A stretch of DNA of 64,000 nt, from contig NC_015726.1 of the NCBI RefSeq assembly GCF_000219215.1, forward strand, positions 2,790,001 to 2,854,000, written 5' to 3'. Positions 45,362 to 55,700 of this stretch are shown here, piece after piece. The translations under genes were made by a program, and so were the position numbers. The notes below the pieces were generated by a model that saw only the letters and a list, made by a program, of their open reading frames with translations, ran no database searches and was not told where the DNA came from. This DNA comes from Cupriavidus necator N-1. Lineage in GTDB: Bacteria; Pseudomonadota; Gammaproteobacteria; Burkholderiales; Burkholderiaceae. Position 1 is the first letter of the stretch. Each line of letters opens with the position of its first letter.

Positions 45362-46405
45362 TCAGTCCTTCGGCCGGAAGGTGATGGTGAAGCTGGCCGG
45401 CGCCTTGCCGTCCTCGTCACGCGGCAGCGGGTCGGAACGCTCGACCGCGCGCAGCACGGCGTTGTCCCACGCCGAGTTGCCGCTGGACTTGGCCAGCCGC
45501 GCCGACATCAGCGAGCCGTCCGGCGCCAGCCGCACAGACACCACCGCAGTCGGGTTGCCGTCTACGTCGTCGGTGAAGACGATGTTCGGTTTCACGCGGC
45601 GGCGTACGCGGTCGGGATAGCCGGGCGAAGCCTTGCCACCGCCGCCGGCACCCGCGCCGGCCGTGCTGCCCACGCCGCCACCGCCCGCGCCGGAGCCGCC
45701 GGCCAGCGCCTGCAGGCGCGCCAGCTCGCTCTTGCGCTGGGCACTGGCCGCAGCCTCGCGCTTGGCCTTGGCGTCGGCATCCGCCTTGGCCTTGGCCTTG
45801 TTCTCGGCGTCAGCCTTGGCCTTGGCGTCCGCCTGGGCCTTGGCGTCCGCCTGGGCCTTGGCCTTGGCGTCCGCTTCCTTGCGTTCTGCTTCCTTGCGCT
45901 CGGCCTGCTCCTTGCGCTGCTGTTCCTGCTGCTGCGCTGCCTTCTTCTTCGCGTCGTCCTTGCGCTGGGCTTCCTTGCGCTCGGCCTCGCGCTGTTCCGC
46001 TTCCCTGCGCTCGGCTTCCTTGCGTTCCGCCTCTTTGCGCTCGGCTTCCTTGCGCGCGGCCGCCTGCTTGCGCTCGGCCTCTTCGCGCGCTGCCGCCTCG
46101 GCACGGCGCTTCTGGCGTTCCAGCGCGATGTCGGCGTCGTCCTCGACCTTGCTCTTCACCTCGGGCAGCGGCGGGGCCGGGCGCGGCTGCACCACCGGCG
46201 CCGGCGGCGGCGGCGGGGGCGCGGTGGCGGCCGGAATCTCTTCCCACAGCTCGGCCTCGGCGCCGACCGGGGTGCTGCTCTGCAAGCGCACGCCGTAGTA
46301 CAGCACGACAGCCAGCAGCATGTGCATGAAGAGCGCGAACAGGAAGGAACGCAGGGTTCCCCGCTCCTTGACCGGCTGGTAGGGATAGGCGGCGACGGTC
46401 TTCAT
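45362..46405 (-). CDS. tolA: Tol-Pal system protein TolA
   Basis: 347 residues: an N-terminal transmembrane helix ([18 protein letters not shown]), a Pro-rich stretch, a long Lys/Glu/Ala-rich helix built of [10 protein letters not shown] and AKAKADA-like units (about 100-230), a Gly-rich hinge and a C-terminal TonB-like domain ([20 protein letters not shown]). TolA spans the periplasm and transmits energy from TolQR to Pal. The start is ATG 46405; a TTG five codons upstream is less likely. The repeat-rich helix is prone to length variation. Confidence 0.94.
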   Translation of the reverse strand: MKTVAAYPYQPVKERGTLRSFLFALFMHMLLAVVLYYGVRLQSSTPVGAEAELWEEIPAATAPPPPPPAPVVQPRPAPPLPEVKSKVEDDADIALERQKRRAEAAAREEAERKQAAARKEAERKEAERKEAERREAEQREAERKEAQRKDDAKKKAAQQQEQQRKEQAERKEAERKEADAKAKAQADAKAQADAKAKADAENKAKAKADADAKAKREAAASAQRKSELARLQALAGGSGAGGGGVGSTAGAGAGGGGKASPGYPDRVRRRVKPNIVFTDDVDGNPTAVVSVRLAPDGSLMSARLAKSSGNSAWDNAVLRAVERSDPLPRDEDGKAPASFTITFRPKD

Positions 46406-46441
46406 CAGGCGCAACGGCAATCAGATAGGCGCTTCAATGCG

Positions 46442-46885
46442 TCAGGAGGTCTTGGACTTGACCATCAGGCCGACGCGCTTGATGCCATCGGCTTTCAGGA
46501 TCGACATCACGTCCAGCACCGCCTCGTACTTGACCGAGCGGTCGGCGGCAATCACCACCGGCTGGTCGGGATTCTCGTTCTGGCGCTGGTGCACAAAGTC
46601 GAGCAGGCCCTGCTTGTCGACCTTGCGCTCGAAGGCATTGCCGGCGTTGTCCTTGCCGCGCGCGGTGAGCTGGCCGCTCTCGTGCACGGTGACCACGATC
46701 GGCGGCGCCTTCTGCTGCGGCGTGGCGTTGGCTACGGTGGGCAGGTCGACGGTGGCGGGGCTCACGATCGGCGCCGCCACCATGAAGATGACCAGCAGCA
46801 CGAGCATGACGTCGATATACGGCACGACATTGATCTCGGCGCTGGCCCGGCGGCGCGAGCCGCCGCGGCGCTGAATGGCTGCCAT
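46442..46885 (-). CDS. tolR: Tol-Pal system protein TolR
   Basis: 147 residues of the ExbD/TolR family: cytoplasmic N-terminus, one transmembrane helix with the essential Asp (INVVPYIDVMLVLLVIF), then the periplasmic domain ending in GIKRVGLMVKS. With TolQ it forms the proton-driven motor. GGAG precedes ATG 46885; in-frame sequence further upstream overlaps tolQ and is spurious. Confidence 0.95.
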   Translation of the reverse strand: MAAIQRRGGSRRRASAEINVVPYIDVMLVLLVIFMVAAPIVSPATVDLPTVANATPQQKAPPIVVTVHESGQLTARGKDNAGNAFERKVDKQGLLDFVHQRQNENPDQPVVIAADRSVKYEAVLDVMSILKADGIKRVGLMVKSKTS

Positions 46886-46956
46886 TGCAGGACTCCTGGA
46901 AACGCCGGCCCGGGCTTGCGCCCGGACCGTCTGGATTAGATTCGATACGTGTGCAG

Positions 46957-47640
46957 TTAGCGTGCCTGCCGTTGCAGGATGTTCAGGAACTCTTCCATGA
47001 AGCTCTCGAACCGGATCGCCAGGCGGTCGATCTCCGTGGCATAGCGGTTGTAGGCGATCACCGCCGGAATCGCCGCGAACAGGCCGATCGCGGTCGCCAC
47101 CAGCGCCTCGGCAATACCGGGGGCCACCGATGCGAGCGTCGCCTGCTGCACATTCGACAGGCCGCGGAATGCGTTCATGATCCCCCATACCGTGCCGAAC
47201 AGGCCGATATACGGGCTCACCGAACCCACCGACGCCAGGAACGGCAGATGCGATTCCAGCACATCCATCTCGCGCTGGTAGGCCGCGCGCATCGCGCGCC
47301 GGGCCGCATCGAGCAGCGCGCCGGCTTCGTTGCCGCGCTCGCGCGCCTTCAGGAACTCGCCCATGCCGGATTCAAAGATCCGCTCCAGCGCGCCGGTGTT
47401 GTGGCGGTTGTTGACGGCACTGTTATATAGCGCCTGCAGGTCGCCGCCGGCCCAGAAGTCGCGTTCGAACCCCTCGGTCTGGGTGCGTGCTGAGCGCACC
47501 GCCAGGTGCTTGCGGAAGATATAGGTCCACGAAAATAGGGACATGACGAGCAACAGCACCATGACGGCCTGTGCCAGCAGGCTGGCGTGGAGCACCAGCG
47601 TTACGATCGACATGTCTTGCGTGACGGTCACGGGATTCAT
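46957..47640 (-). CDS. tolQ: Tol-Pal system protein TolQ
   Basis: 227 residues of the ExbB/TolQ/MotA family, with three transmembrane helices: near the N-terminus (LAQAVMVLLLVMSLFSW), in the middle (FLASVGSVSPYIGLFGTVWG) and after it (VATAIGLFAAIPAVIAYN). The conserved GTVWGIMNAF and GLFAAIPAVIAYN segments are clear. Forms the inner-membrane proton channel with TolR. Its start overlaps the stop of ybgC (ATGA). Confidence 0.95.
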   Translation of the reverse strand: MNPVTVTQDMSIVTLVLHASLLAQAVMVLLLVMSLFSWTYIFRKHLAVRSARTQTEGFERDFWAGGDLQALYNSAVNNRHNTGALERIFESGMGEFLKARERGNEAGALLDAARRAMRAAYQREMDVLESHLPFLASVGSVSPYIGLFGTVWGIMNAFRGLSNVQQATLASVAPGIAEALVATAIGLFAAIPAVIAYNRYATEIDRLAIRFESFMEEFLNILQRQAR

Positions 47641-48041
47641 CGTGCGGACTTGATGGTAGCTAGAACGGGGTCGGGAATCGGGGCGGGACGGAAAGTGCTT
47701 CGATCGACACACCCAACGCGGATCGCGCCAGATGCCAGCATCAGCTCGCCACGCCAGGCTTCCTGGGTGAACTGGACCGACGCCGGGCCGACCCGGTCGA
47801 TGCGCGTGCGGATCTCGAGCTGGTCATCCAGCCGGGCGGGCGCATTGTAGTCCACCGCCGTACTGCGGACGATAAAGACCACGCCCGCCTCGTCGGCGAG
47901 CGACTGCTGCTCGATGCCGAGCGCACGCAGCCACTCGGTGCGGGCGCGCTCGAAGAACTTCAGGTAGTTGGCGTAGAACACTACGCCACCCGCGTCGGTG
48001 TCTTCCCAGTACACCCGCAGGGTCCAGACAAAGTTTGTCAT
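47637..48041 (-). CDS. ybgC: Tol-Pal-associated acyl-CoA thioesterase YbgC
   Basis: 134 residues of the hotdog thioesterase family, with the signature YWEDTDAGGVVFYANYLKFF containing the catalytic Asp. YbgC hydrolyses short acyl-CoA or acts in phospholipid metabolism and is the usual first gene of tol-pal operons. ATG 48041 gives the family length; the extension upstream is not homologous. Four-base overlap with tolQ. Confidence 0.93.
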   Translation of the reverse strand: MTNFVWTLRVYWEDTDAGGVVFYANYLKFFERARTEWLRALGIEQQSLADEAGVVFIVRSTAVDYNAPARLDDQLEIRTRIDRVGPASVQFTQEAWRGELMLASGAIRVGCVDRSTFRPAPIPDPVLATIKSAR

Positions 48042-48469
48042 GGCCGCGATTGTAACGGAGAGCGATAGCGGTTTCGTGTAAACCCGCATGACGACTTTGC
48101 AACAGCAAGTTGCTGGCCAGCCCTTGCCAGCGCTTGCCTGGCGGGGCCGACGGCTTGCGGCGGGCGCCCGCCTCGCGCTACACTGCGCGCAACCATTCCA
48201 TCTTGCGCGACTGGCGAAGTCAGTGGGCACTACCACGAGGAAGCGCAAGTTCTCTGGCGTGACGTTCATTGCGCGTTCGCGTAACGTTCAGCACGCCTAG
48301 GCGTGAAGTTGCTTGCGCCTGCCGCTCGCCTGGGCAGCGAATGGGAAGCAGGGTGCGCCCTGCACCGACGGTTACAACGTGCCGCCGGTGCTGGTCGCCG
48401 CTAGCCTTCCCCGCGCGCCCTACCCCCGATGCGTGAATCGGATTCCCTATTTTTCAGACGAGTTTCGCC
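48042..48469. other. Divergent intergenic region between ybgC and glyA
   Basis: 428 nt without a credible gene. A possible plus-strand promoter is TTGCGG (48155-48160) with TACACT (48179-48184), spacing 18, which would give glyA a leader of about 280 nt. No riboswitch structure was recognised. Confidence 0.35.
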
Positions 48470-49717
48470 ATGTTCGAACGCAGCCGTTTTACGATCGACC
48501 AGATCGACCCCGAGGTCTTTGCCGCCATCCAGCAGGAAAACCAGCGCCAGGAAGACCACATCGAGCTGATCGCCTCCGAGAACTACACCTCGCCGGCCGT
48601 GATGGCCGCCCAGGGTTCGCAGCTGACCAACAAGTACGCGGAGGGCTATCCCGGCAAGCGCTACTACGGCGGTTGCGAGTACGTCGACGTGGTCGAGCAG
48701 CTGGCCATTGACCGCGTCAAGCAGCTGTTCGGCGCCGAAGCCGCCAACGTGCAGCCCAACTCGGGCTCGCAGGCCAACCAGGGTGTGTACTTCGCCGTGC
48801 TCAAGCCGGGCGACACCATCATGGGCATGAGCCTGGCCGAAGGCGGCCACCTGACCCACGGCATGGCCCTGAACATGAGCGGCAAGTGGTTCAACGTGGT
48901 CAGCTACGGCCTGAACGCCCAGGAAGACATCGATTACGATGCGCTGGAAAAGCTGGCGCAAGAGAAGAAGCCCAAGCTGATCATCGCCGGCGCCTCGGCC
49001 TTCGCGCTGCGCATCGACTTCGAGCGCATCAGCAAGGTGGCCAAGTCGATCGGCGCCTACTTCATGGTCGACATGGCCCACTACGCCGGCCTGATCGCCG
49101 CGGGCGTCTACCCGAACCCGGTGCCGCACGCCGACTTCGTCACCACCACCACGCACAAGAGCCTGCGCGGCCCGCGCGGCGGCGTGATCCTGATGAAGGC
49201 CGAGCACGAGAAGGCCATCAACTCGGCGATCTTCCCCGGCATCCAGGGCGGCCCGCTGATGCACGTGATCGCCGGCAAGGCGGTCGCGTTCAAGGAAGCG
49301 CTGACGCCTGAGTTCAAGGCCTACCAGCAGCAAGTGGTGAAGAACGCCGCCGTGCTGGCCGAGACCCTGATCGCGCGCGGCCTGCGCATTGTCTCGGGCC
49401 GTACCGAAAGCCACGTGATGCTGGTCGACCTGCGCGCCAAGAACATCACCGGCAAGGAAGCCGAGCGCATCCTGGGCGAGGCGCATATCACCGTCAACAA
49501 GAACGCCATCCCCAACGATCCGGAAAAGCCGTTCGTGACCTCGGGCATCCGCCTGGGCTCGCCGGCCATGACCACGCGCGGCTTCAAGGAAGAAGAAGCC
49601 CGCATCGTCGGCAACCTGATCGCCGATGTGCTGGACAACCCGCACGACGCCGCCAACATCGCCAGCGTGCGCGAGCAGGCGGCAGCCCTGACCAAGCGTT
49701 TCCCGGTCTACGGCTGA
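48470..49717 (+). CDS. glyA: Serine hydroxymethyltransferase
   Basis: 415 residues. N-terminal [20 protein letters not shown], the substrate region [14 protein letters not shown] and the PLP-binding [15 protein letters not shown] (Lys about 230) are diagnostic. It converts serine and tetrahydrofolate to glycine and methylene-THF, the main one-carbon source. The start is the ATG before FERSRFTID. nrdR follows after 155 nt, a conserved neighbour in beta-proteobacteria. Confidence 0.98.
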   Translation: MFERSRFTIDQIDPEVFAAIQQENQRQEDHIELIASENYTSPAVMAAQGSQLTNKYAEGYPGKRYYGGCEYVDVVEQLAIDRVKQLFGAEAANVQPNSGSQANQGVYFAVLKPGDTIMGMSLAEGGHLTHGMALNMSGKWFNVVSYGLNAQEDIDYDALEKLAQEKKPKLIIAGASAFALRIDFERISKVAKSIGAYFMVDMAHYAGLIAAGVYPNPVPHADFVTTTTHKSLRGPRGGVILMKAEHEKAINSAIFPGIQGGPLMHVIAGKAVAFKEALTPEFKAYQQQVVKNAAVLAETLIARGLRIVSGRTESHVMLVDLRAKNITGKEAERILGEAHITVNKNAIPNDPEKPFVTSGIRLGSPAMTTRGFKEEEARIVGNLIADVLDNPHDAANIASVREQAAALTKRFPVYG

Positions 49718-49872
49718 TGCATCGAGGCCGCCCATGCGGGTTCGCATGAGCGGCCGGCAGCTCCGCAAGCCGGCGCCCCGGGGCACCGGCTTGCGGGCCT
49801 CGCCAACCCGCCCCGCCACCGCAGAACGACAACACGGACAAGGCGACGGGGTTCAACTGAAGGTGGTCCGGC

Positions 49873-50340
49873 ATGAAATGCCCCTTTTGCGGTCATTCCA
49901 ATACCCAGGTACTCGACACGCGCATGTCGGAAGACGGCGATGCCGTGCGCCGGCGCCGCCGCTGCGAAGCCTGCGACCGCCGCTTCACCACCTATGAGCG
50001 GATCGAGCTGTTCTTCCCCGCCATCGTCAAGAAAAACGGCTCGCGCGTCGACTACACCCGCGCCAAGCTGAAGGATTCCATGCGCCTGGCGCTGCGCAAG
50101 CGCCCGGTCTCGGCCGAAGCCATCGACGAAGCCATCACCCGTATCGAAGAAAAACTGCTGGCCCTGGGCGAAAAGGAAATCCCCAGCAGCCAGGTCGGCG
50201 AGCTGGTGATGCGCGAATTGCGCAAGCTCGACAAGATTGCGTATATCCGCTTTGCTTCGGTGTACCGGAGCTTTGAGGACGTGTCGGAATTCCGCGACGT
50301 GCTGGATGAATTTGCGGCGTCCACCCCCCGGAAGGGGTAG
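49873..50340 (+). CDS. nrdR: Transcriptional repressor NrdR
   Basis: 155 residues: zinc ribbon with Cys 3, 6, 31 and 34 ([10 protein letters not shown] ... RCEACDRRF) and an ATP-cone domain ([19 protein letters not shown] onward). NrdR senses ATP/dATP and represses ribonucleotide reductase genes by binding NrdR boxes. Length is typical. It is separate from the pilus operon that begins 131 nt later. Confidence 0.97.
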   Translation: MKCPFCGHSNTQVLDTRMSEDGDAVRRRRRCEACDRRFTTYERIELFFPAIVKKNGSRVDYTRAKLKDSMRLALRKRPVSAEAIDEAITRIEEKLLALGEKEIPSSQVGELVMRELRKLDKIAYIRFASVYRSFEDVSEFRDVLDEFAASTPRKG

Positions 50341-50471
50341 TAAAAGTAACAAAATCGTTGTTTAATCCCCGTTGCATTTCCGCAAGGCCCGCTGTCGCAT
50401 ATTAAAAGGGCCCGGATTGCAGACCAAAAAAAGAAGTTAACGAAGTCGGACGTCTTTTGACGGGGGTCAGA

Positions 50472-51101
50472 ATGGGTCAACGCTGCCGCGGGGCAGCCGG
50501 CTTTGCCATGCTCGAAGCATTGGTGGCAATTGTCGTTCTGGCGGTTGGCGTGCTCGGCGTCGCCAGCCTGCTGCTGAATTCATCCCGCTTCACGCAACAA
50601 GCTTCCTACGACACCACTGCCATGCAGCTGGCCACCGAGATGGCCGAGCGCATGCGTGCCAATCCTGCCGTCTCGCAAACCGGCGCGGCGGCGGAAGCCA
50701 TCACCCCGAACCGCTACTTCATCGACACCGCCACCGGGCAGCCACCCGCGCTCACGGCAGCAAACAGCCCGTACGCGATCGCCTGCTCGGGCACGGCGGC
50801 CGGGTGCGCGCAGCAACTGGCGGATTTCGATGTCGCCGAGTTCTGGGAGCGTGTCAGCACAGGCCTGCCTGGCGGACGCGCCGTGATTTGCCGGGACATG
50901 GTTGCGTACGACCAGACCACCGGCTTCTCATGGGGATGCACGCCATCGGCCACTGGCCGCCCGGACGACGCACCGATTGTCATCAAGATCGGATGGATCT
51001 CGCGGCTTGCCGCCAAAACCGTCGCGGCACGGGTCGACATGTCCGACATGGGCACGCGCCCCCAGGTGGTCATCGTGGCCACGCAGGGTACGGTGAACTG
51101 A
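50472..51101 (+). CDS. pilV: Type IV pilus modification/minor pilin PilV
   Basis: 209 residues. A short leader precedes the prepilin peptidase site GFAMLEALVAIVVLAVGVLG (cleavage after Gly, Glu at +5), as in PilV. The rest is a typical globular minor-pilin domain with few Cys pairs. Start ATG 50472 is preceded by GGGGT; an in-frame TTG 15 nt earlier is less likely. First gene of the run pilV-pilW-pilX-pilY1-pilE-fimT, with tight spacing throughout. Confidence 0.88.
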   Translation: MGQRCRGAAGFAMLEALVAIVVLAVGVLGVASLLLNSSRFTQQASYDTTAMQLATEMAERMRANPAVSQTGAAAEAITPNRYFIDTATGQPPALTAANSPYAIACSGTAAGCAQQLADFDVAEFWERVSTGLPGGRAVICRDMVAYDQTTGFSWGCTPSATGRPDDAPIVIKIGWISRLAAKTVAARVDMSDMGTRPQVVIVATQGTVN

Positions 51102-51102
51102 C

Positions 51103-52137
51103 ATGCGGAACGCCAGGACGTATCTCAACCCCGGCCGGCATCGTCAGCTGGGGCTGTCGCTGGTGGAGCTGATGGTAGCGATGACGCTGAGCCTGCTCCT
51201 GATCATGGCTGCCGCGGCGCTCTACCTGACCGGGCGAGCCAACTACAACAGCATCGACGACACCACGGCGCTGGATGAGAAAGGCCGCTTTGCGGTGGAT
51301 ACCGTGGTGCGGATCGTGCGCCAGGCCGCCTGGAGCAACTATGCGGGCAACAGCGCCGCGGCCTCGCCCGGCGCCAGCGGGCCACCCGCGCCCAGCCCTG
51401 GAGGCGTCATGCTCACGACCACGAGCCTGTCGCCGACCATCAGCGGCCTCGACAGCTGCGGCGCCCCCACGCAAGACCTCGGCAACCCGGCGCAAAACCT
51501 CGCGTGTCCTGCCCAGGCGGGCGCCGTGAACAAGAGCGATGTGCTGCAGGTCCGCTTCTTCGGTTCGGGCACGCAGCAGGACCGCACCGTTCCGGACAAC
51601 AGCATGATCGACTGCTCCGGCAACGGCGTCGCCGAGCCGCAGGCCTGGGAAGACGCAGATCTCGCGCGCGGCATGGCGGTCTTCTATGTCAGCAACGATG
51701 CCAGCGGCATGCCTCAGCTGATGTGTGGGTATCGTCCACGGGACGCCGCCAACAAGGAAATCCTCACGGCAGTCACGGCGTACCAGGCTGTTTCGCTGAT
51801 CTCAGGCGTCGAAGTCTTCCAGGTGCTCTACGGCGTGGATACGAATTTCGACCAGACCCCGGACCGCTTCCTGTCAGCCACCGAGGTGCTGGCCCTGCCC
51901 ACCACCTGGCAGAACGTCGTCGCCATCAAGATTGCCATGGTGCTGATGGGCGATACCGCCAGCGCATCGCCCCAGGATCCGCCAACCTTCCGCCTGTTTG
52001 GGCGCCTGTTCCCGGGCTCGCCGGGCAACGACACGTCCTTCACACCAGCCACGCAACTGCAGCGGATGCGACGACTGTACACCGTCACAGTACAGCTCCG
52101 GAACATGGCCACCTGCACCACGTGCTCGCCGACATGA
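51103..52137 (+). CDS. pilW: Type IV pilus minor pilin PilW
   Basis: 344 residues with a prepilin leader and helix QLGLSLVELMVAMTLSLLLI (Glu at +5). The C-terminal globular region is long, as usual for PilW. It starts one base after the pilV stop, and its stop overlaps pilX (ATGA at 52134). PilW together with PilV, PilX and PilY1 forms the priming tip complex of the pilus. Confidence 0.9.
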   Translation: MRNARTYLNPGRHRQLGLSLVELMVAMTLSLLLIMAAAALYLTGRANYNSIDDTTALDEKGRFAVDTVVRIVRQAAWSNYAGNSAAASPGASGPPAPSPGGVMLTTTSLSPTISGLDSCGAPTQDLGNPAQNLACPAQAGAVNKSDVLQVRFFGSGTQQDRTVPDNSMIDCSGNGVAEPQAWEDADLARGMAVFYVSNDASGMPQLMCGYRPRDAANKEILTAVTAYQAVSLISGVEVFQVLYGVDTNFDQTPDRFLSATEVLALPTTWQNVVAIKIAMVLMGDTASASPQDPPTFRLFGRLFPGSPGNDTSFTPATQLQRMRRLYTVTVQLRNMATCTTCSPT

Positions 52138-52742
52138 ACGCCCGCACCGCGCGACCCAACCCGCGTGGCATCGCGCTGATCACCGCCCTGGTGATGCTGC
52201 TGATCATCAGCGTCATCGCCATCGCCGGCGCCCGGCTGGCCATTGGCAGCAAGCGCATGGCATCGAACCAGCGCGACCGGGACCTGGCTCAGCAAGCGGC
52301 CGAGGCAGCCTTGCTGGATGCAGAAATCGACATCCAGGGTGTCGCCGCGCCAACCAGCCGGTCGGCCATCTTCTCCGGCACCACGATGAATGTCCTGCCG
52401 TTCGTGGCGGGCTGCAATACGGGCGTGACAGGCGCCTCACCCTTCCAGGGACTGTGCGACCCGGTGCTCGACGGTACGCCGAACTGGCTCACCGTTGACT
52501 TCAGCCAGACTGGCGCCAACGCACGCACCACCGCCTATGGCACCTTCACCGGCCGCAGGTTCCCGACCGCGACCGGCGGGCTGCTGCCTGCCGCGCTGCC
52601 GCGCTACATCATCGAGCCGATCAACGACATGTCGCCAGGCGCGAGCGAGGGCGCATACATCTTCCGCGTCACGGCCGTCGGCTTTGGCGCAAACCCGGCG
52701 ACCCGGGTCATGTTGCAGTCGTACTACCGAAAGGGGGAATGA
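52134..52742 (+). CDS. pilX: Type IV pilus assembly protein PilX
   Basis: 202 residues. The N-terminus NPRGIALITALVMLLIISVI is the PilX type of prepilin helix, which lacks the usual Phe at +1 and Glu at +5. Remaining sequence is a small pilin-like domain ending LQSYYRKGE. Overlaps pilW upstream and lies next to pilY1, whose first possible ATG overlaps its stop. Confidence 0.87.
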   Translation: MNARTARPNPRGIALITALVMLLIISVIAIAGARLAIGSKRMASNQRDRDLAQQAAEAALLDAEIDIQGVAAPTSRSAIFSGTTMNVLPFVAGCNTGVTGASPFQGLCDPVLDGTPNWLTVDFSQTGANARTTAYGTFTGRRFPTATGGLLPAALPRYIIEPINDMSPGASEGAYIFRVTAVGFGANPATRVMLQSYYRKGE

Positions 52743-52777
52743 ATGGCAACGCCCATGACTGTCGCGGAGCACGGCAA

Positions 52778-55700
52778 ATGAGCCGCATCCGGAAATTCCT
52801 GTTCGCGGCCATGGCTGCGCTTCTCAGCCTGCCCGCCGGCGCGTTGCTTGCCGCGACAGAACAGAGCAGCCTCGCGACCGTCAAGATCGCGCAGGCACCG
52901 CTGTACGGCCGCAATCAGAATATCCACCCCAACCTGCTGCTGACGCTCTCGGTAGAGTTCCCCACGGTTGGGGCAGCCTATCGCTCCGGCACGTATTCAC
53001 CGGCCACCGAATACATCGGCTACTTCAATCCGCTCAAGTGCTACAACTACAGCGGGGGCGACAGCAACGGCTATTTTGTCATTGCTGGCGATGCCAACAC
53101 GGCCGATCACACATGCGCGGGCCAGTTCAGCGGCAACTTCATGAACTGGGCCACGGCCTCGGCCATCGATATGCTGCGATACGCGCTGACCGGGGGCGAC
53201 CGCGTGGTTGACACCGCCACGCAGACCATCCTGCAACGTGCCGTGCTGCAGGACAGTTTTTTCAACAGCAGCTCCTACTTCCCCCGCAAGACTTACGACA
53301 AGGCGTCCTCGGTCACGCCTTTCACCAGCCGGACCCTTTACATCACTTCATGCGGCAACAAGGTGTTCTTCGGGGACAGCACCGAATCCGGCGCCAGCTG
53401 CGCGAGCCCCGGCAAGTACAAGAACCAGGGCACCTACCTGGTACGGGTGCAAGTCTGCGATGCAAGCGAAGCCAAGTCCCGCACCGATCTCTGCAAGCTG
53501 TATCGCACCGGGTACAAGCCGGCTGGTGAAATGCAGCGCAACGCCGACAAGGTCCGCTTTGGCGCGTTTGGCTATCTGAACGACAGTGCCAATACCCGTT
53601 ATGGCGGTGTCTTGCGCGCGCCCCTGAAGTATGTGGGGCCAAACACTGTCGACAGCAATTTCAATCAAGCCAGCAACCTGCGCCGGGAATGGGATGACGA
53701 CGGCGTATTCATCCAGAACCCCGAGAGCGCGTCAGAGAACATCAGCGGTGTCATCAATTACCTGAATCAGTTCGGGCGTTCCGGCGCCTACAAGTCATTG
53801 GATCCCGTCGGCGAACTCTACTACGAGAGCATCCGCTACCTGCAAGGCCGACAACCAACGCCCGAAGCCATCGACAACGCCAGCGCGTACAAGGATGGAT
53901 TTCCGGTCTACACGCAATGGACAGACCCCATCCTTGCCAGTTGCCAGAAGAACTACGTCCTTGCCATTGCCGATATCAACACGCACTGGGACCGATACAT
54001 CCCTGGCAACGGCAGGACGACCTACCTCTCCGGTGGCAAGCCGGTCTCTGCCAATGACCCGGCAAGGCCGGCAGACGCGATGTCGAAATTCAGCAAGTAC
54101 AGCTTCGATGTCATGACCTGGACGCAGGCGGTGGCCGATCTTGAGAGTTCGGGAACATCTGGCAACAGCCGCCCCGATGCCTCGCTCGCCAACCTGGCTG
54201 GCGCCGACACCGGCTCCAGCGGCCACGGCACCTACTATATGGCCGGCGTCGCGTATTGGGCCCATACCTACGGCTTCCGCCCGGATATGCCGGAATTGCG
54301 AGTCACCACGTTCAGCATCGACGTCAATGAGAACGGGAACGGCAGCGTGGGCGATGAACAGCGCCGCAGCCAGATGTACCTGGCGGCAAAGTACGGCGGC
54401 TTTGACGACCAGAACGGTGATGGCAATCCGTTCCGCACCAAGGGGGCCAGCGGCACCACCGTCACCAGCAATGCCGAATGGGAATCGTCGGGCGGATCGA
54501 ATGTCCCCGCCAACTGGTTCTTGGCCGGGCAGCCGGCCGCCATGATTGCTTCCATCAAGAAGGTCTTCGCGCAAATCGTCAATGCGGCCGGCACATTGTC
54601 TGGCGTGGCACTGACCTCTTCCCAGGTCGCGAGCGACACCCTCCTGTTCACCCCCGGATTCGACCAGCGCTGGAACGGGCGCCTGTCGGCACTGGCGGTG
54701 ACCAATGATCCCAACACCGGCGTTCAGATCTCCAACACCGAAACCTGGGAGGCCGGCAAGGTGCTGACTGCGCGCACCGCTGCCCGCAATCTGCTGACCT
54801 GGGTCCCGTCGGGCACGGTCGACAATGCAGGAACCGGCGCGGGTGCGGGCGCCACCTTCGAATGGAAATCTCTCAACGCCGCGCAGAAGGCCGCACTGAA
54901 GATCGTGCCGACAGAGACTGACACCGTAGCCCAGAGCCGGCTCAGCTACCTGCGTGGCGAGCGCAGCCAGGAACAAGCCACCGGCAGCACGGGGACCATG
55001 CGCTTGCGCGACTCACTGCTGGGCGACATCGTCAATTCGGGCCCCGTCTATATGGCGGCCCCGTCCGGGACCATCGCGGAAAGCGACTACACCACGTTCT
55101 ACAAGGCCCACAGCCGGCGTACTGCCGCCGTATTTATCGGCGCCAACGATGGCATGCTCCACGCCTTCAATGCGGCCAATGGCTCTGAACTGTTTGCCTA
55201 CGTGCCAAACGCAGTGTTCGCCAACCTGACCCAGCTGACCTCGCCGAGCTATATCCATCGGCCGTACGTGGACGCCACGCCTGCCGTGGCGGAAGCCAGG
55301 GTGGGCAACGCCTGGCAGACCGTGCTGGTCTCTGGCATGGGTGGCGGCGCGCAAGGCCTCTTTGCGCTGAATGTCAGCGATCCTGCCAGCGTCGGAACCG
55401 GCAATGTATTGTGGGAGTTCACGGACAAGGATGATGCCGACATGGGCAACGTCATGTCGCCGCCCCAGATCGTCAAGCTGTTTGCCGGCAAGGACTCCGA
55501 CAACAAGCCTGTGTACAAGTGGTTTGCCATGACGGGCAACGGCCTGAATGCCAACGATGCGGATGGCGCGAGCAATCCGGCTGCGCCTTCGGTGCTGTTC
55601 ATCGTGGCACTGGACAAGCCGGCCGGGACGCCGTGGCAACTGGGCGTCAATTACTGGAAGATCTCGATGGCAGCGGACGCCACCGCCAGCATTGCCAACG